A stretch of 64,000 nt of DNA from the NCBI GenBank assembly GCA_003223215.1, contig QHYH01000098.1, positions 99,616 through 163,615 on the forward strand, written 5' to 3'. Shown piece after piece: positions 44,535-54,050 of the stretch. Under the pieces are notes generated by a model that saw only the letters and a program-made list of their open reading frames with translations, was not told the DNA's origin and ran no database searches. Source of the DNA: Acidobacteriota bacterium. Its GTDB lineage: Bacteria > Acidobacteriota > Terriglobia > Acidiferrales > UBA7541. Every line of letters starts with the position of its first letter. Position 1 is the stretch's first letter. A program made the translations under genes and the position numbers.

Positions 44535-47183
44535 TCATTCGTACCGCAGCGCTACCATCGGATCGACCCTCATCGCTCGGCGAGCGGGCGACCAGGACGC
44601 AAAAAGTCCAAGCAAGGCAATGGCGATCCACGCACTCACTATCACTAGCGGATCGCGCGGCTGCATTTCGTACACAACGCTCGAAATCGCTTGTCCAACG
44701 GCGAGAGCCAGGGTCAGACCGACAAGCGACCCGAGAACGAGCAGCGCCGCCGTCTTGCCCAGCACGAGCCGAAGTACCTCACCGGGGCGGGCACCAATGG
44801 CCATGCGGATGCCAATCTCATGGGTGCGCCTGGAAACTGCGTAGGCGACCAGTCCGTGAATTCCAGTCGTGGCCAACATGATGGCGAGTATGCCGAAGGC
44901 GCTCAGCGCAATGGCGGCCGCACGTGTCGGGAAAAAGGCAAACCCAAGCATCTGCTCGAGACTCCCAACGCCATAGAGCGGCAGCTCCGGATCAAGCCGC
45001 GCGATGGCCTGGCGTATTTCAGCGACCATCTGCGTAGCGGGCAGAGCGGACTTCACTTCGACCGTGGTAGTGGAGTTATAGGATTGCAGAATGGACCAAA
45101 AAACGACTGGCTCCGGTGATTCCGTAAGGCTCTCGTATTTGCCGTCTTCGACGACGCCGATCACTTCCGCGAAAGGACCGAGCACGCCGCCGCGAAAGTG
45201 CTTGCCCACGGCATCGGGGTTGTGCAGGATCCGCCTTGCGAAGGCCAGGTTGACAATGGCAACCTGCGGGGATTTCGTGTCGTCATGCCAAGTAAACTCG
45301 CGGCCAGCGAGCAACTTCGTTCCCATGGTCGCGAAAAACCCCGGGGAAACCTGATAGAAGGCGACGCCGATGCGGTCAGAAGGCTGCAGATCCGTTTTGT
45401 CGGCGGGAAAGACGCCAGTGTGAGACTGGTCGATACTGAGCGGAACGGAATTCGAATACGCAGCGGACTGTACGCCGGGCAATTGCTGGATGGCTTGTAG
45501 AGCTTGTTGTTGAAAGGCGCGGCCACGTTCGGGAGTATATCCCGCCAGATTCAACTCGAACGCCGCCGTCGCGACTTGCTGGGGTCGGAAGCCGAGGTTC
45601 ATCTCGAGGGCTTGCTGAAGTCCCTGCAAGGCAAGGAAGGAGGCGGACACGAGGACAAAGCAGAGCGCAACTTGGACAACGACAAGCAGGTCGCGAAGCG
45701 CTAAACGCCCTCTGCCCCATGCCGTCGAGGCTCCCCGCAGAGCGGCATTCGGGTCGATCCTGGAAACCCGCCACGCAGGAGCAGAACCAAAAAGGGCCCC
45801 CGCGATGATCGCGCTGGCCAAAGCAAACAGGAACACGCGCCAATCCGACTCGACGTCGAATTGCACAGGGAAGTCCATGGGCGCCCGCCAGCGGCTCAGG
45901 GCCCGAGCCAGGAACGCTGCGAGCACGTAGCCTGCGCCTCCGCCCACTAGGGAAAGCAGGAGGGTCTCGGTCAAGACCTGACGCACGACGCGGCCGCGAC
46001 CCGCGCCAATAGCAAGGCGAACCGCGAGTTCGCGCAGCCGGTCTGTAGCCCGCGCTGTGAACATGCTGGCAAGATTCGTGCAAGCTGCCAAGAGAACCAA
46101 GGCCGCGAGCACCAGCACGCCGAGTGCGAAAGCCTTCGCCGGCGTGCCCACCGTGTTTCCGATTAGACCGGGCTTGGTTACTTTGAAGTGCAGGTCACCA
46201 TTCACGTCGGGAAATTGCCGAGCCATCTCGGCCGCGACGGCATTCAGGTCAGCTTCTGCCTGGGTCGGAGAGACCTTTGGCTTGAGCCGACCGACTATCC
46301 AGGTATTCCAGGTGTCCCGCTCGTCGAGCCATGCATTGCTCTCGATTCGCGGCTCCATCATCATGGGCACCCAGACTTCGGGCCAGTAAAAGAGCTCGGT
46401 ACCGTGGAAATCAGGGGGGGCCACGCCGAGCACAGTGTACGGCAGCCGGTTCAGCCGAATCGTTTTGCCAACGATCGCGGGGTCGGCTCCAAACCGCGAC
46501 CGCCAAGCGCTATAGCTGAGGACGGCGTAAGGGTTGCCGCCGGGATGGCGGTCTTCGCTTTGGTTGAAAAAACGGCCCAGGACAGGGTGGACACCGAGAA
46601 CATCGAAATAGTTGCCTGTGGCGAGGTATCCCCATATGCGCTGAGGACCGGTATCGGTCTCCATCTCCATGGGAGCGATCCGGTATCCGACGAGGCCCGC
46701 AAAGGTGTGATTGCCGTCACGCAGGTCTTTGTAGTTCGGAAATGACTGGCCGGGTCCATACCGAGCGTTTTCGAGGAAGATCAATTCGTTCGGTCTCTCC
46801 ACTGGCAACGAACGGAGAACGAGGCCGTTCACGACACTAAAGACCGCAGTGTTAGCGCCGATGCCGAGCGCCAGCGTTAGCACGGCCACCGCCGTAAAAC
46901 TCGGGGACTTGCGTAGAGTTCGCAACGCGTACCGTGCGTCGAGCCAAACCGTTTCAAGAAGAGGCACGCCGCGGGCATCGCGGCACTCTTGCTTCGCCAG
47001 TTCGATGCCGCCAAATTTGATTCGCGCGCGCCTCGTCGCCTCTTCTCCGCTCATGCCTGCCGCGATGTTCTCGGCGATCTGCTGGTCGAGATGAAACTGA
47101 ATTTCGTCGTCCAATTCGTCAGCAACCCGGCACCGATGAAATAAGGTTTGCAACCGGAACCACAATCGCCGCGCCCACACCAT
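44535..47183 (-). CDS. ADOP permease, second of a three-gene run
   Basis: The open frame extends to 47543, but the upstream 120 residues are an out-of-frame reading of the previous permease; ATG 47183 (MVWARRLWFRLQTLFHRCRV) follows AAGGTGATGTC and matches the neighbours. The 882-residue protein has the cytosolic N-domain, helix 1 ([20 protein letters not shown]), a periplasmic domain with YGPGQSFPNYKDLRDGNHTF, the first FtsX block (LLAACTNLASMFTARATDRL), and the last block (TGIHGLVAYAVSRRTHEIGI, ending VDPMVALRYE). It sits 23 bases after the first permease's stop. Divergence in the periplasmic domains suggests different ligands in a shared framework. Confidence 0.92.
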   Translation of the reverse strand: MVWARRLWFRLQTLFHRCRVADELDDEIQFHLDQQIAENIAAGMSGEEATRRARIKFGGIELAKQECRDARGVPLLETVWLDARYALRTLRKSPSFTAVAVLTLALGIGANTAVFSVVNGLVLRSLPVERPNELIFLENARYGPGQSFPNYKDLRDGNHTFAGLVGYRIAPMEMETDTGPQRIWGYLATGNYFDVLGVHPVLGRFFNQSEDRHPGGNPYAVLSYSAWRSRFGADPAIVGKTIRLNRLPYTVLGVAPPDFHGTELFYWPEVWVPMMMEPRIESNAWLDERDTWNTWIVGRLKPKVSPTQAEADLNAVAAEMARQFPDVNGDLHFKVTKPGLIGNTVGTPAKAFALGVLVLAALVLLAACTNLASMFTARATDRLRELAVRLAIGAGRGRVVRQVLTETLLLSLVGGGAGYVLAAFLARALSRWRAPMDFPVQFDVESDWRVFLFALASAIIAGALFGSAPAWRVSRIDPNAALRGASTAWGRGRLALRDLLVVVQVALCFVLVSASFLALQGLQQALEMNLGFRPQQVATAAFELNLAGYTPERGRAFQQQALQAIQQLPGVQSAAYSNSVPLSIDQSHTGVFPADKTDLQPSDRIGVAFYQVSPGFFATMGTKLLAGREFTWHDDTKSPQVAIVNLAFARRILHNPDAVGKHFRGGVLGPFAEVIGVVEDGKYESLTESPEPVVFWSILQSYNSTTTVEVKSALPATQMVAEIRQAIARLDPELPLYGVGSLEQMLGFAFFPTRAAAIALSAFGILAIMLATTGIHGLVAYAVSRRTHEIGIRMAIGARPGEVLRLVLGKTAALLVLGSLVGLTLALAVGQAISSVVYEMQPRDPLVIVSAWIAIALLGLFASWSPARRAMRVDPMVALRYE

Positions 47184-47206
47184 GACATCACCTTCTGGTA
47201 CTCCAG

Positions 47207-49933
47207 TCATTCGTACCGGAGCGCCACTACCGGGTCGACGCGCATTGCCCTGCGTACCGGAACGATGGCAGCGGCCAAGCAGACACCCGCAAGAGCCAGG
47301 ATCGCCGAGGCCATCGAAAGGGGATCTGTCTTGCTGAGACCGAAGAGCATCGCCTCGAACACACGCGTGGCGGCAACCGCAGCGGCGATTCCAATCGGGC
47401 CGCCGATGGCAAGCTCTATGCGGGCCTCGCGCGTGACCATCCAGATCAAACCTTCTCGCGGAGCGCCTAAGGCCATGCGCACGCCGATTTCTCGTGTGCG
47501 CCTTGCCACGCTGTACGTCATGCTCCCGTAAAGCCCTAGGCAAACCAGAAGGAGCACCAAGCCACCGAAGAAAGTGGAGAGCTCGGCCATCAGCAGTTGT
47601 GAAATCAGGGTATCCGTCACTAGTTCGGAGGCAGTTTTGATGTTGTCCACGACCAGGTCAGGATTCAGGTTGCGAATTGTCGTGCGGATGGCATTGACCA
47701 GCGCGTGCGAATTGCCAACGGCGCGGATTTCAAAATTGTAAGCCCCGAGATCGTCAAAGCTAGCAGCTGCCAGCGGCGCGTACATGCGCGGCCTTACGGC
47801 GTCCCGGACACTGTGGTCGTGTACGTCGCGTGCCACGCCAACAATCTCGAAAGTCTCGGGATGTTCGGAATCCTGCACGGTGATCCTGTGTCCGATGGGG
47901 TTTCGTTCGCCAAAGTAAAACTTCGCAAACGTTTCATTGACAACGGCAACGTGGGCCCCCCGGGTAAAATCCTCTGAAGTGATTTCGCGCCCCAAAACCA
48001 TCGGATCGCCGATCGTGCTGAAATAGTTGGGCCCCACTTCATCGTCGGCAGTTGCGTTGCCCTGCTCATTTGCCACTCCATCGACACGAATAGCGTCGGA
48101 CGATTCGTCGCCGCTGAACAGCCCGTTGCTCGAAACAGTGGCACGGCGTACTCCGGGCAAGGCTAGGAACCGATCTAACAACTCTTGCGTAATGTTTCGA
48201 ATGGCCGCGCCCCGGTAACCGCTTTCGAGGATATCCACTCGCGCTAGCAAGAGCCGGTCGCGGCTATAACCGAGATCAACCTCTTGAAGATTACCGAGAC
48301 TGCGGACCAGCAATCCCGCTGTCATCAGCGCCAGCGCGCCTAGGGCGATTTGCGCGCTTAGCAGGAAGCGCTCGAAGCTGCTCTTCGCACTGGTCTCGGC
48401 ACGCCCGCCTTCTTTGAGCGCGCCGCCCGGTCCCACGTTTAGGAATCGCAACGCTGGCGCGAGCCCAAACACCATTGCTGCAGACAAACAGACGCCGCCG
48501 GTAAACCCGAGCACACGCCAGTCCAATCCCAGCGAAAGAGGACTGCTCGTGCGGTCGCTGGTGTTTGCCAAGCTTACGAGTGCGGCCGAACCCCATTGAG
48601 CCAGTAACAAACCCAACGCACCGCCAAGGAGCCCCACCAACAGCGATTCCGTCAGCAATTGGCGAACAATGCGCCCTGGCCCAGCGCCCATGGCCACGCG
48701 AACGGCGATCTCCTGGCGGCGTGCCTCAGAACGGGCCAGCATTAAGTTGGCCACGTTGACGCATGCGACGAGCAGCACCAACGCAACCATGCCAAGGAGC
48801 AGTAGCAAGGGGGTCGAGAATTGCTGACGGAGCTTGGAAAGTCCGCGGCTCCCGGGCGACACCTCGACGGCAATCTTTGCATTCTGAATAGCTTTGCGGT
48901 CATCGGACGACATCCTGGCATTGAGCGTCACCGTGAGCGCCTGCTTCACGACCTCATTCACATTCGTTCGCGCTTGTTCGACGGTCACACCGGGCTTCAA
49001 TCGACCGATCAGCAGAAGTGCGGCGTCGTTTACGCTCTCCAGAAAATTGCGGCCGGGCAGGAGTTGCGGCTGAATCATCATGGGTGCCCACAGATCGGGA
49101 CGGTCACCGACAACCTCGCCAAAGAACCCAGGTGGAGCGACTCCGATTATCGTGAAAGGATAATTGTTCAGCCGTATCTTTCGGCCGATCACAGACGCGT
49201 CGGCGAAAAACCGCCGCTGCCAATATCCATAACTGATGACCAGCACGGGATCGCTTCCGGGCGTGGGGCCGTCGTCGGCCGTGAATGTGCGTCCCAGCAG
49301 CGCTTCGACGCCAAGCGTCTCGAAATAATTCTCAGTGACGAGTCTGCCGCTGGCGGTCTCCGGGCCGCCAGCGGTTGCGATCCGCAGGTTGCCGAGGTTC
49401 GAGCTAGCAAGGAGGGAGGAAAATACCCGGTTGTTGTCTCGAAGTTCGCGATAAAGGGGATAGGAGAATACATCCGTCCGCGGCGTTCCCGTGCCCCAGG
49501 AATGAACGCGGGCGGGATTGCCCACGGTTACAAGCTCCCCTGGGTGCTTTACGGGCAGGGCGCGCAGCATGACCGCATTAATCACGGTAAAAATGGCGGC
49601 GTTCGCGCCGATGCCCAGCGCCAGTGTGACCACGGCCACGGCGCTGAAGCCGAAGTTCTTGCCCAACATGCGCAGCCCATAACGCAGGTCCTTGGCGATT
49701 TCTTCAACCGCGATCCAGCCCCAAGTGTCGCGCGCTTCTTCCTTGAGTACCGTAGGGTTGCCAAAAGTGCGCATGGCGGCGTAGCGCGCTTCATCGCGGC
49801 TCATACCGGCGCCGAGGTTTTCAGCGATTTGCTGTTCGAGATGAAATTGCATTTCGTCATGCAATTGCTGCGCATTCCGGCCGCGAAGAAGCAAACCCTG
49901 CAAGCGGATCCAGCATCGCCGAGCCCACACCAT
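47207..49933 (-). CDS. ADOP permease, first of a three-gene run
   Basis: ATG 49933 (MVWARRCWIRLQGLLLRGRN) lies 12 bases after the padR stop. The 908-residue protein is complete: a cytosolic N-domain with QFHLEQQIAENLGAGMSRDE, helix 1 ([20 protein letters not shown]), periplasmic domains (VLVISYGYWQRRFFADASVI), first FtsX block (LVLLVACVNVANLMLARSEA), and last FtsX block (LGLYGSMTYSVARRTREIGV, ending VDPVVALRYE). As the gene next to padR it is the most likely direct target. Together with the two downstream copies it makes a padR-permease-permease-permease transcript. Confidence 0.93.
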   Translation of the reverse strand: MVWARRCWIRLQGLLLRGRNAQQLHDEMQFHLEQQIAENLGAGMSRDEARYAAMRTFGNPTVLKEEARDTWGWIAVEEIAKDLRYGLRMLGKNFGFSAVAVVTLALGIGANAAIFTVINAVMLRALPVKHPGELVTVGNPARVHSWGTGTPRTDVFSYPLYRELRDNNRVFSSLLASSNLGNLRIATAGGPETASGRLVTENYFETLGVEALLGRTFTADDGPTPGSDPVLVISYGYWQRRFFADASVIGRKIRLNNYPFTIIGVAPPGFFGEVVGDRPDLWAPMMIQPQLLPGRNFLESVNDAALLLIGRLKPGVTVEQARTNVNEVVKQALTVTLNARMSSDDRKAIQNAKIAVEVSPGSRGLSKLRQQFSTPLLLLLGMVALVLLVACVNVANLMLARSEARRQEIAVRVAMGAGPGRIVRQLLTESLLVGLLGGALGLLLAQWGSAALVSLANTSDRTSSPLSLGLDWRVLGFTGGVCLSAAMVFGLAPALRFLNVGPGGALKEGGRAETSAKSSFERFLLSAQIALGALALMTAGLLVRSLGNLQEVDLGYSRDRLLLARVDILESGYRGAAIRNITQELLDRFLALPGVRRATVSSNGLFSGDESSDAIRVDGVANEQGNATADDEVGPNYFSTIGDPMVLGREITSEDFTRGAHVAVVNETFAKFYFGERNPIGHRITVQDSEHPETFEIVGVARDVHDHSVRDAVRPRMYAPLAAASFDDLGAYNFEIRAVGNSHALVNAIRTTIRNLNPDLVVDNIKTASELVTDTLISQLLMAELSTFFGGLVLLLVCLGLYGSMTYSVARRTREIGVRMALGAPREGLIWMVTREARIELAIGGPIGIAAAVAATRVFEAMLFGLSKTDPLSMASAILALAGVCLAAAIVPVRRAMRVDPVVALRYE

Positions 49934-49945
49934 GACATCACCACC

Positions 49946-50275
49946 CTACGTTGTTTCGACGACCAAATTGATCGCCGCAGACAGACGACTCCAGTTTGCA
50001 GCTTCCTTTTCGAGCTGCGCGCGCCCAGCAACTGTTAACGAATAAAACTTGGCTTGCCGGCCTGTTTCGGTTTCCTTCCATTTGGCTTTAATCCAAGCTT
50101 TTTGCTCCAGGCGGTGTAAGGCCGGGTACAGAGATCCTTGCTGCACTTGTAGCACTTCACCGGATATCTGTTGAATGCGTTTCGCAATCGCCCACCCGTG
50201 TTTCGGTTCGAGCGAGAGCGTCTTGAGAATCAAAAGGTCCAGCGTTCCTTGGACGAGATCGTTCGGCTTTGCCAT
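49946..50275 (-). CDS. PadR-family transcriptional regulator
   Basis: The 109-residue protein is the acidobacterial PadR type: LVQGTLDLLILKTLSLEPKH, GWAIAKRIQQISGEVLQVQQ, GSLYPALHRLEQKAWIKAKW (winged helix and wing) and FYSLTVAGRAQLEKEAANWS. PadR proteins repress neighbouring genes and release DNA upon a signal. The ATG 50275 has no ribosome site, and a promoter with a palindrome ends only a few bases upstream, so the transcript may be leaderless. It probably controls itself and the three permeases after it. Confidence 0.92.
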   Translation of the reverse strand: MAKPNDLVQGTLDLLILKTLSLEPKHGWAIAKRIQQISGEVLQVQQGSLYPALHRLEQKAWIKAKWKETETGRQAKFYSLTVAGRAQLEKEAANWSRLSAAINLVVETT

Positions 50276-50283
50276 ACTATGGT

Positions 50284-50312
50284 TATCTACAATAAGTATT
50301 GTCGATTGTCAA
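50284..50312 (-). promoter_or_regulatory. padR promoter overlapped by a palindrome
   Basis: On the minus strand TTGACA (50312-50307) is followed after 17 bases by TAGATA (50289-50284), a weak -10. ACAATAAGTATTGT at 50289-50302 is a perfect palindrome within the spacer, a likely PadR operator. Transcription would begin about 2-3 bases before ATG 50275. Confidence 0.55.
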
Positions 50313-50353
50313 GGTATGGTTTTTCAGCACGCCTGTGGCCAGCACGGCGGTGC

Positions 50354-50400
50354 AAAAAAGCCGCAACCGGTCCGGCGGGCCCCATGGCCGTGCCCGCCGG
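50354..50400 (-). terminator. GC-rich hairpin between the two PadR loci
   Basis: CCGGCGGGC (50372-50380) pairs with GCCCGCCGG (50392-50400) around 11 bases. On the minus strand a T6 run (50359-50354) follows after 12 bases. It lies about 220 bases past the stop of the upstream permease and may stop read-through into padR. The remaining bases of 50276-50622 show no gene. Confidence 0.4.
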
Positions 50401-50622
50401 GAACGGGAACCGGGCAATGTGCGAGCACGGAATCGCTGCCGAGTCCCTGATAGGTGTCCTGACTGTTCGTCAACTATATTTATAGGACTTCGCGGGGCAG
50501 GGACCATAGGCAATATCCTTGATCGCTTCGGATGGGGGCTTGGAGCGGCCGCGCTCGTCCTTTTGGTCGGCAAAGATCCCGATACTCTTGACCAGAATGT
50601 GTTGTTCTCGCCTTGTCCGAGC

Positions 50623-53106
50623 CTATTCCTGCCGTAATGCAATCGCAGGATCGATTTTGCCAGAACGACTCGCCGGAACGTAGCCAGCAACCAGCGCCAC
50701 TACGCCTAGGAGGAGCGCGACAGCCACATAGACTAATGGATCGTTCGGCTGAACTTCAAACAGCATGGATTTAAGCAACCGTGTGCACGCAACAGAGGCT
50801 GCCAATCCTAGAGCCAGGCCGATGCAAGCGAGGGCCAGTCCCTGGCCTAGGACGAGCCGCACCACGGAACCTGTGCTCGCGCCAAGCGCCATGCGCAGTC
50901 CGAACTCTTTTGATCGTTGGCCCACCGTGAACGCCATCACGCCATAGTCGCCAGCCATGGCAAGACACAACGCCAAGCCCGCGAAAACCGCAAATAGGAT
51001 GGTGCGGAACCGAGGAGCGGCAACGCCCTCGGAAAGCATGGCCTCCATGGTCGTGAACTTCATCGGGGCATCCGGATTGATCTGGTGCGCCAGACGCCGC
51101 AATGTCTGTGCGAGCGTCCCGGGATCGCCTGCAGTCCGCACAACCAAGCTCAAGGTCGCTCCGTTGAACCCATGCTGCAGATACGGCATGTAGCACTCCG
51201 GCATCGGTTCACTCTCCGGGCCGCGTTGCCTCACGTCGCCAACGACACCAATGATCTTCATGCCCTCCAGCGAATCAAAGGGACAGAAGATGGTCCTGCC
51301 GAGCGGACTTTGGTTGGGAAAGGATTTTCGAACCAGCGCCTCATTCACCACCGCAACAAAGGGTCTGTCCGACGTGTCGCTGTCGCTGAAGCCGCGTCCG
51401 CCCTTCAGAGGAATTCCGAGCGCCGCGAACGTGCCGGGGGCCACAACAGAAAGCACCACGCTAGGCACACGACTCCAATCCGGATGCGCTGGCAACTGAT
51501 CGATAAAATACGCGCCCGTCGAATCTACATATCCAGGTGGCGCCATCGTTGCTCCGGCCGCCAACACGCCGGGTAAGGTGCCAACTCGTGCAAGCATATC
51601 TTTGAATAATTCGCGGGTGCGTGCGATGCTCACGAAGAAGGATCCGGGGGCGGTTGCTCGCGCAACGAGCACGTTTTCAGGCCGAAAACCCAAAGCGACA
51701 TTGTGCAGGGCTACAAAGCTCTTAATTAACAGACCCGCTGCGGACACAAGCGTCACGGTTAGAGCGATTTCAGCCACCACAAGTACACCGCGAATGCCGA
51801 TCACCCGGCCGCCAGCCGCAATGCTCGTTCCCCCCTGCTTCAGCGCGTCGCTCAATTCTACTTTTGACGCATAGAATGCGGGGACCAAACCGAATAACAG
51901 ACTCGTGATCAGCGAAATTCCAAGAGTGAATCCGAGCACCCATCGATCGATGCCCGTTTCGGCTAGCCGCGGCACATCCGCAGGAGCCAGCGCTACTAGT
52001 ATTTGCGATCCCGAATACGCGAGCATAAGCCCCAAAAGACCTGCCACGAAGGCCAGCAGTAAGCTTTCCGTGACCAACTGGCTCACAATGCGCTTCCGGC
52101 TCGCTCCGAGTGCAGCGCGAACAGCGATCTCGCGGGCACGGGCAGTGGCCTTGCCGAGCAGCAGTGTCGCGGTATTTGCACACGCGATCAGAAGCAGGAC
52201 TGTCACGGCTCCCAACAAGAGGTACAGCATCATGCGAACGTTGCCCACCATTTCATCGCGCAGCCTTGTCACGGCAACGCTCCGGCCCCTATTGGTTTCA
52301 GGAAACTGCTGCTCCAAACGCCGAGCGATGGTAGCCATCTCGGTTTGCGCCTGTTTGAGCGGAACGCCAGCTTTGAGCCGCCCGACGGCAAGGAAGTTTT
52401 GCCCTCCCCGCGATCCGGGTTCCCGGACGTCCGACACCCAAATGTCCGTGCTGTTAGGAAACCGGAAACCCGGCGGAAGCACTCCAACAATCGGTTTGGA
52501 GTCGGGGCAGCGCACTGTTTGCCCCAGCGCGTGGGGGTCGCCGCCAAAATGGCTCTGCCAATAGGTGTAGCTGATCAGCGCGGCTCCGCCGGCACCCGGC
52601 TTCATTTCTTCAACCGCGAAGGACCGGCCGATCAACGGCTCAACGGCAAAGACGCCGATGAACTCAGGACTCACGCTGGTGATTCGGGCGTAATCGGCTG
52701 TGGAGCCCCGGATCACCGCGGTTTCACGCGAGGAGTAGTAAGCCATCGCCTCAAAGGAGGAACTCTGGTCGTGCCAATCCTGAAAGTCGGGGACCGATAC
52801 CTGCTTCGAAAGCGCCGTAGGGGCCTCACGGCTCGTCGAAAGATTGGATACAGTAACGATTCGGTCCGGATCACGGTAGGCTAGAGGCTTCAAGAGAACG
52901 GCATTCACCACGCTAAAAACCGCCGTATTTGCCCCGACACCAAGCGCCATAATCAGAATTGCGAGTAGGGAGAAACCGGGACTGCGCCGTAGATTTCGCC
53001 ATGCATAGCGCAGATCCCGCAGCAGGTCATCGATAAAGATAAAGATAAGGTGACGCATATCGCGGCATTCCTCCTTGCTTTGGGTGATCGTGCCCATCGC
53101 ACGCAA
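50623..53106 (-). CDS. ADOP permease downstream of the second PadR gene
   Basis: The 827-residue ORF holds helix 1 (GFSLLAILIMALGVGANTAV), both periplasmic domains, the first FtsX block (LLLIACANTATLLLGKATAR) and the last (AGDYGVMAFTVGQRSKEFGL, ending IDPAIALRQE). The cytosolic N-domain is missing from this frame. The upstream codons (HAALRAMG) are the end of that domain, whereas its front half (SVFHRRQTDQDLDEEFQYHL) lies in the frame of the PadR ORF up to about 53130. A one-base shift around 53107-53150 separates the two. TTG 53106 is only where this frame opens; the real start, if any, is upstream. The copy may be non-functional or a sequence error may hide an intact gene. Confidence 0.85.
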   Translation of the reverse strand: MRAMGTITQSKEECRDMRHLIFIFIDDLLRDLRYAWRNLRRSPGFSLLAILIMALGVGANTAVFSVVNAVLLKPLAYRDPDRIVTVSNLSTSREAPTALSKQVSVPDFQDWHDQSSSFEAMAYYSSRETAVIRGSTADYARITSVSPEFIGVFAVEPLIGRSFAVEEMKPGAGGAALISYTYWQSHFGGDPHALGQTVRCPDSKPIVGVLPPGFRFPNSTDIWVSDVREPGSRGGQNFLAVGRLKAGVPLKQAQTEMATIARRLEQQFPETNRGRSVAVTRLRDEMVGNVRMMLYLLLGAVTVLLLIACANTATLLLGKATARAREIAVRAALGASRKRIVSQLVTESLLLAFVAGLLGLMLAYSGSQILVALAPADVPRLAETGIDRWVLGFTLGISLITSLLFGLVPAFYASKVELSDALKQGGTSIAAGGRVIGIRGVLVVAEIALTVTLVSAAGLLIKSFVALHNVALGFRPENVLVARATAPGSFFVSIARTRELFKDMLARVGTLPGVLAAGATMAPPGYVDSTGAYFIDQLPAHPDWSRVPSVVLSVVAPGTFAALGIPLKGGRGFSDSDTSDRPFVAVVNEALVRKSFPNQSPLGRTIFCPFDSLEGMKIIGVVGDVRQRGPESEPMPECYMPYLQHGFNGATLSLVVRTAGDPGTLAQTLRRLAHQINPDAPMKFTTMEAMLSEGVAAPRFRTILFAVFAGLALCLAMAGDYGVMAFTVGQRSKEFGLRMALGASTGSVVRLVLGQGLALACIGLALGLAASVACTRLLKSMLFEVQPNDPLVYVAVALLLGVVALVAGYVPASRSGKIDPAIALRQE

Positions 53107-53602
53107 TGCGGCATGGTTCCGGAGCTACGCCGCGCTTAAGTTCTTCGTCGATCTGGGGGTCTAAGTGGTATTGGAATTCTTCGTCGAGGTCCTGATCGGT
53201 CTGCCGTCTATGGAAGACAGAGCGAACGGCCAAGCAAATTTGCGTCAGCCAACGTGACACCTTTGGCCTCCCTTCAACGGCGCGGACCAGAGCGGAAATT
53301 GCCGTCGACAGGCGCTCCCAGTTTGCGGCTTCGTCGGTCAGTGCCTTGCGGCCGGCACGCGTAAGCGAGTCGTACTTGGCGCGGCGGTTGTTTTCCGAGA
53401 TCTTCCACCCCGCCGTGATGCAACCTTGCTGCTCCAGCTTGTGCAGCGCCGGGTGTAGGGCACTCTGTCCGACTTGCCACACCCCGCCTGAAATCTGGCG
53501 GATTCGCCGTGCGATGGCCCACCCGTGCACCGGCTCAAGCGCGACAACTCTCAGGATCAGCAAGTCCAGAGTGCCCTGGACAAGATCCCCTGGTTTGGTC
53601 AT
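53027..53602 (-). CDS. PadR regulator running into an ADOP N-domain
   Basis: ATG 53602 (MTKPGDLVQGTLDLLILRVV) starts a PadR protein: GWAIARRIRQISGGVWQVGQ, SALHPALHKLEQQGCITAGW and KYDSLTRAGRKALTDEAANW. There is no stop after the usual end at about residue 110; the frame continues into VSRWLTQICLAVRSVFHRRQ and TDQDLDEEFQYHLDPQIDEE, the cytosolic N-domain of an ADOP permease. After about residue 165 it is out of frame with the permease at 50623-53106. In normal loci the two genes are separate. I read it as a loss of the stop codon by deletion, giving a PadR-permease fusion frame followed by a frameshift. The in-frame GTG of VSRWLTQ could be the original permease start. Confidence 0.8.
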   Translation of the reverse strand: MTKPGDLVQGTLDLLILRVVALEPVHGWAIARRIRQISGGVWQVGQSALHPALHKLEQQGCITAGWKISENNRRAKYDSLTRAGRKALTDEAANWERLSTAISALVRAVEGRPKVSRWLTQICLAVRSVFHRRQTDQDLDEEFQYHLDPQIDEELKRGVAPEPCRIACDGHDHPKQGGMPRYASPYLYLYR

Positions 53603-53830
53603 CGTGCCCTCAGTTACTGACACAAGCATGGACGCGCCGGTCCAAGCATGGTTAGTTTAGCCTTGATTTCACGGCGGCCGCCAGAGCCGGGCAGGCTATC
53701 GGCCATTGCAGCTCACCCGGATGAGGGCGCCGTTTCGCGGTGCTCTGGCTGTCCTGGTATATCCCATTCCCACACTTTCGAAGGGAGTAGTCTGGTTCAC
53801 TTCTGCTGGGGAATGATTGACCCGTAGCCT

Positions 53831-53848
53831 ATCAGGTCTTTACCTGAT
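53831..53848. promoter_or_regulatory. Palindrome in the divergent padR/kinase region
   Basis: ATCAGGT (53831-53837) and ACCTGAT (53842-53848) are perfect inverted arms around CTTT, about halfway between the divergent starts at 53602 and 54051. It may be an operator or a small hairpin. No gene or tRNA was seen elsewhere in 53603-54050. Confidence 0.4.
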
Positions 53849-54050
53849 TGCGGGGCTCCGGATACTGCCCTACAAGGGTGAGACACACCTACCTGACAGT
53901 CCGAATTAGGCTGGACGACGAGTGTGCGTGCCGTACAATGTATGCGATTCTATCGCGGCGTAAACGCAGCCCGATAGCCAGCCTTCACAGGGCGCGAAAA
54001 AGCCAAGCTGGTTAAAACTCGGAGAGGGATCGTTTGTCGACGGAGGAATC

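Noticed and set aside
44535..47543. 1002-residue single permease with a long N-terminal extension
   Set aside because: The first 120 residues are Arg/Gly/Cys-rich and come from another frame of the upstream permease; the start at 47183 matches the neighbours.
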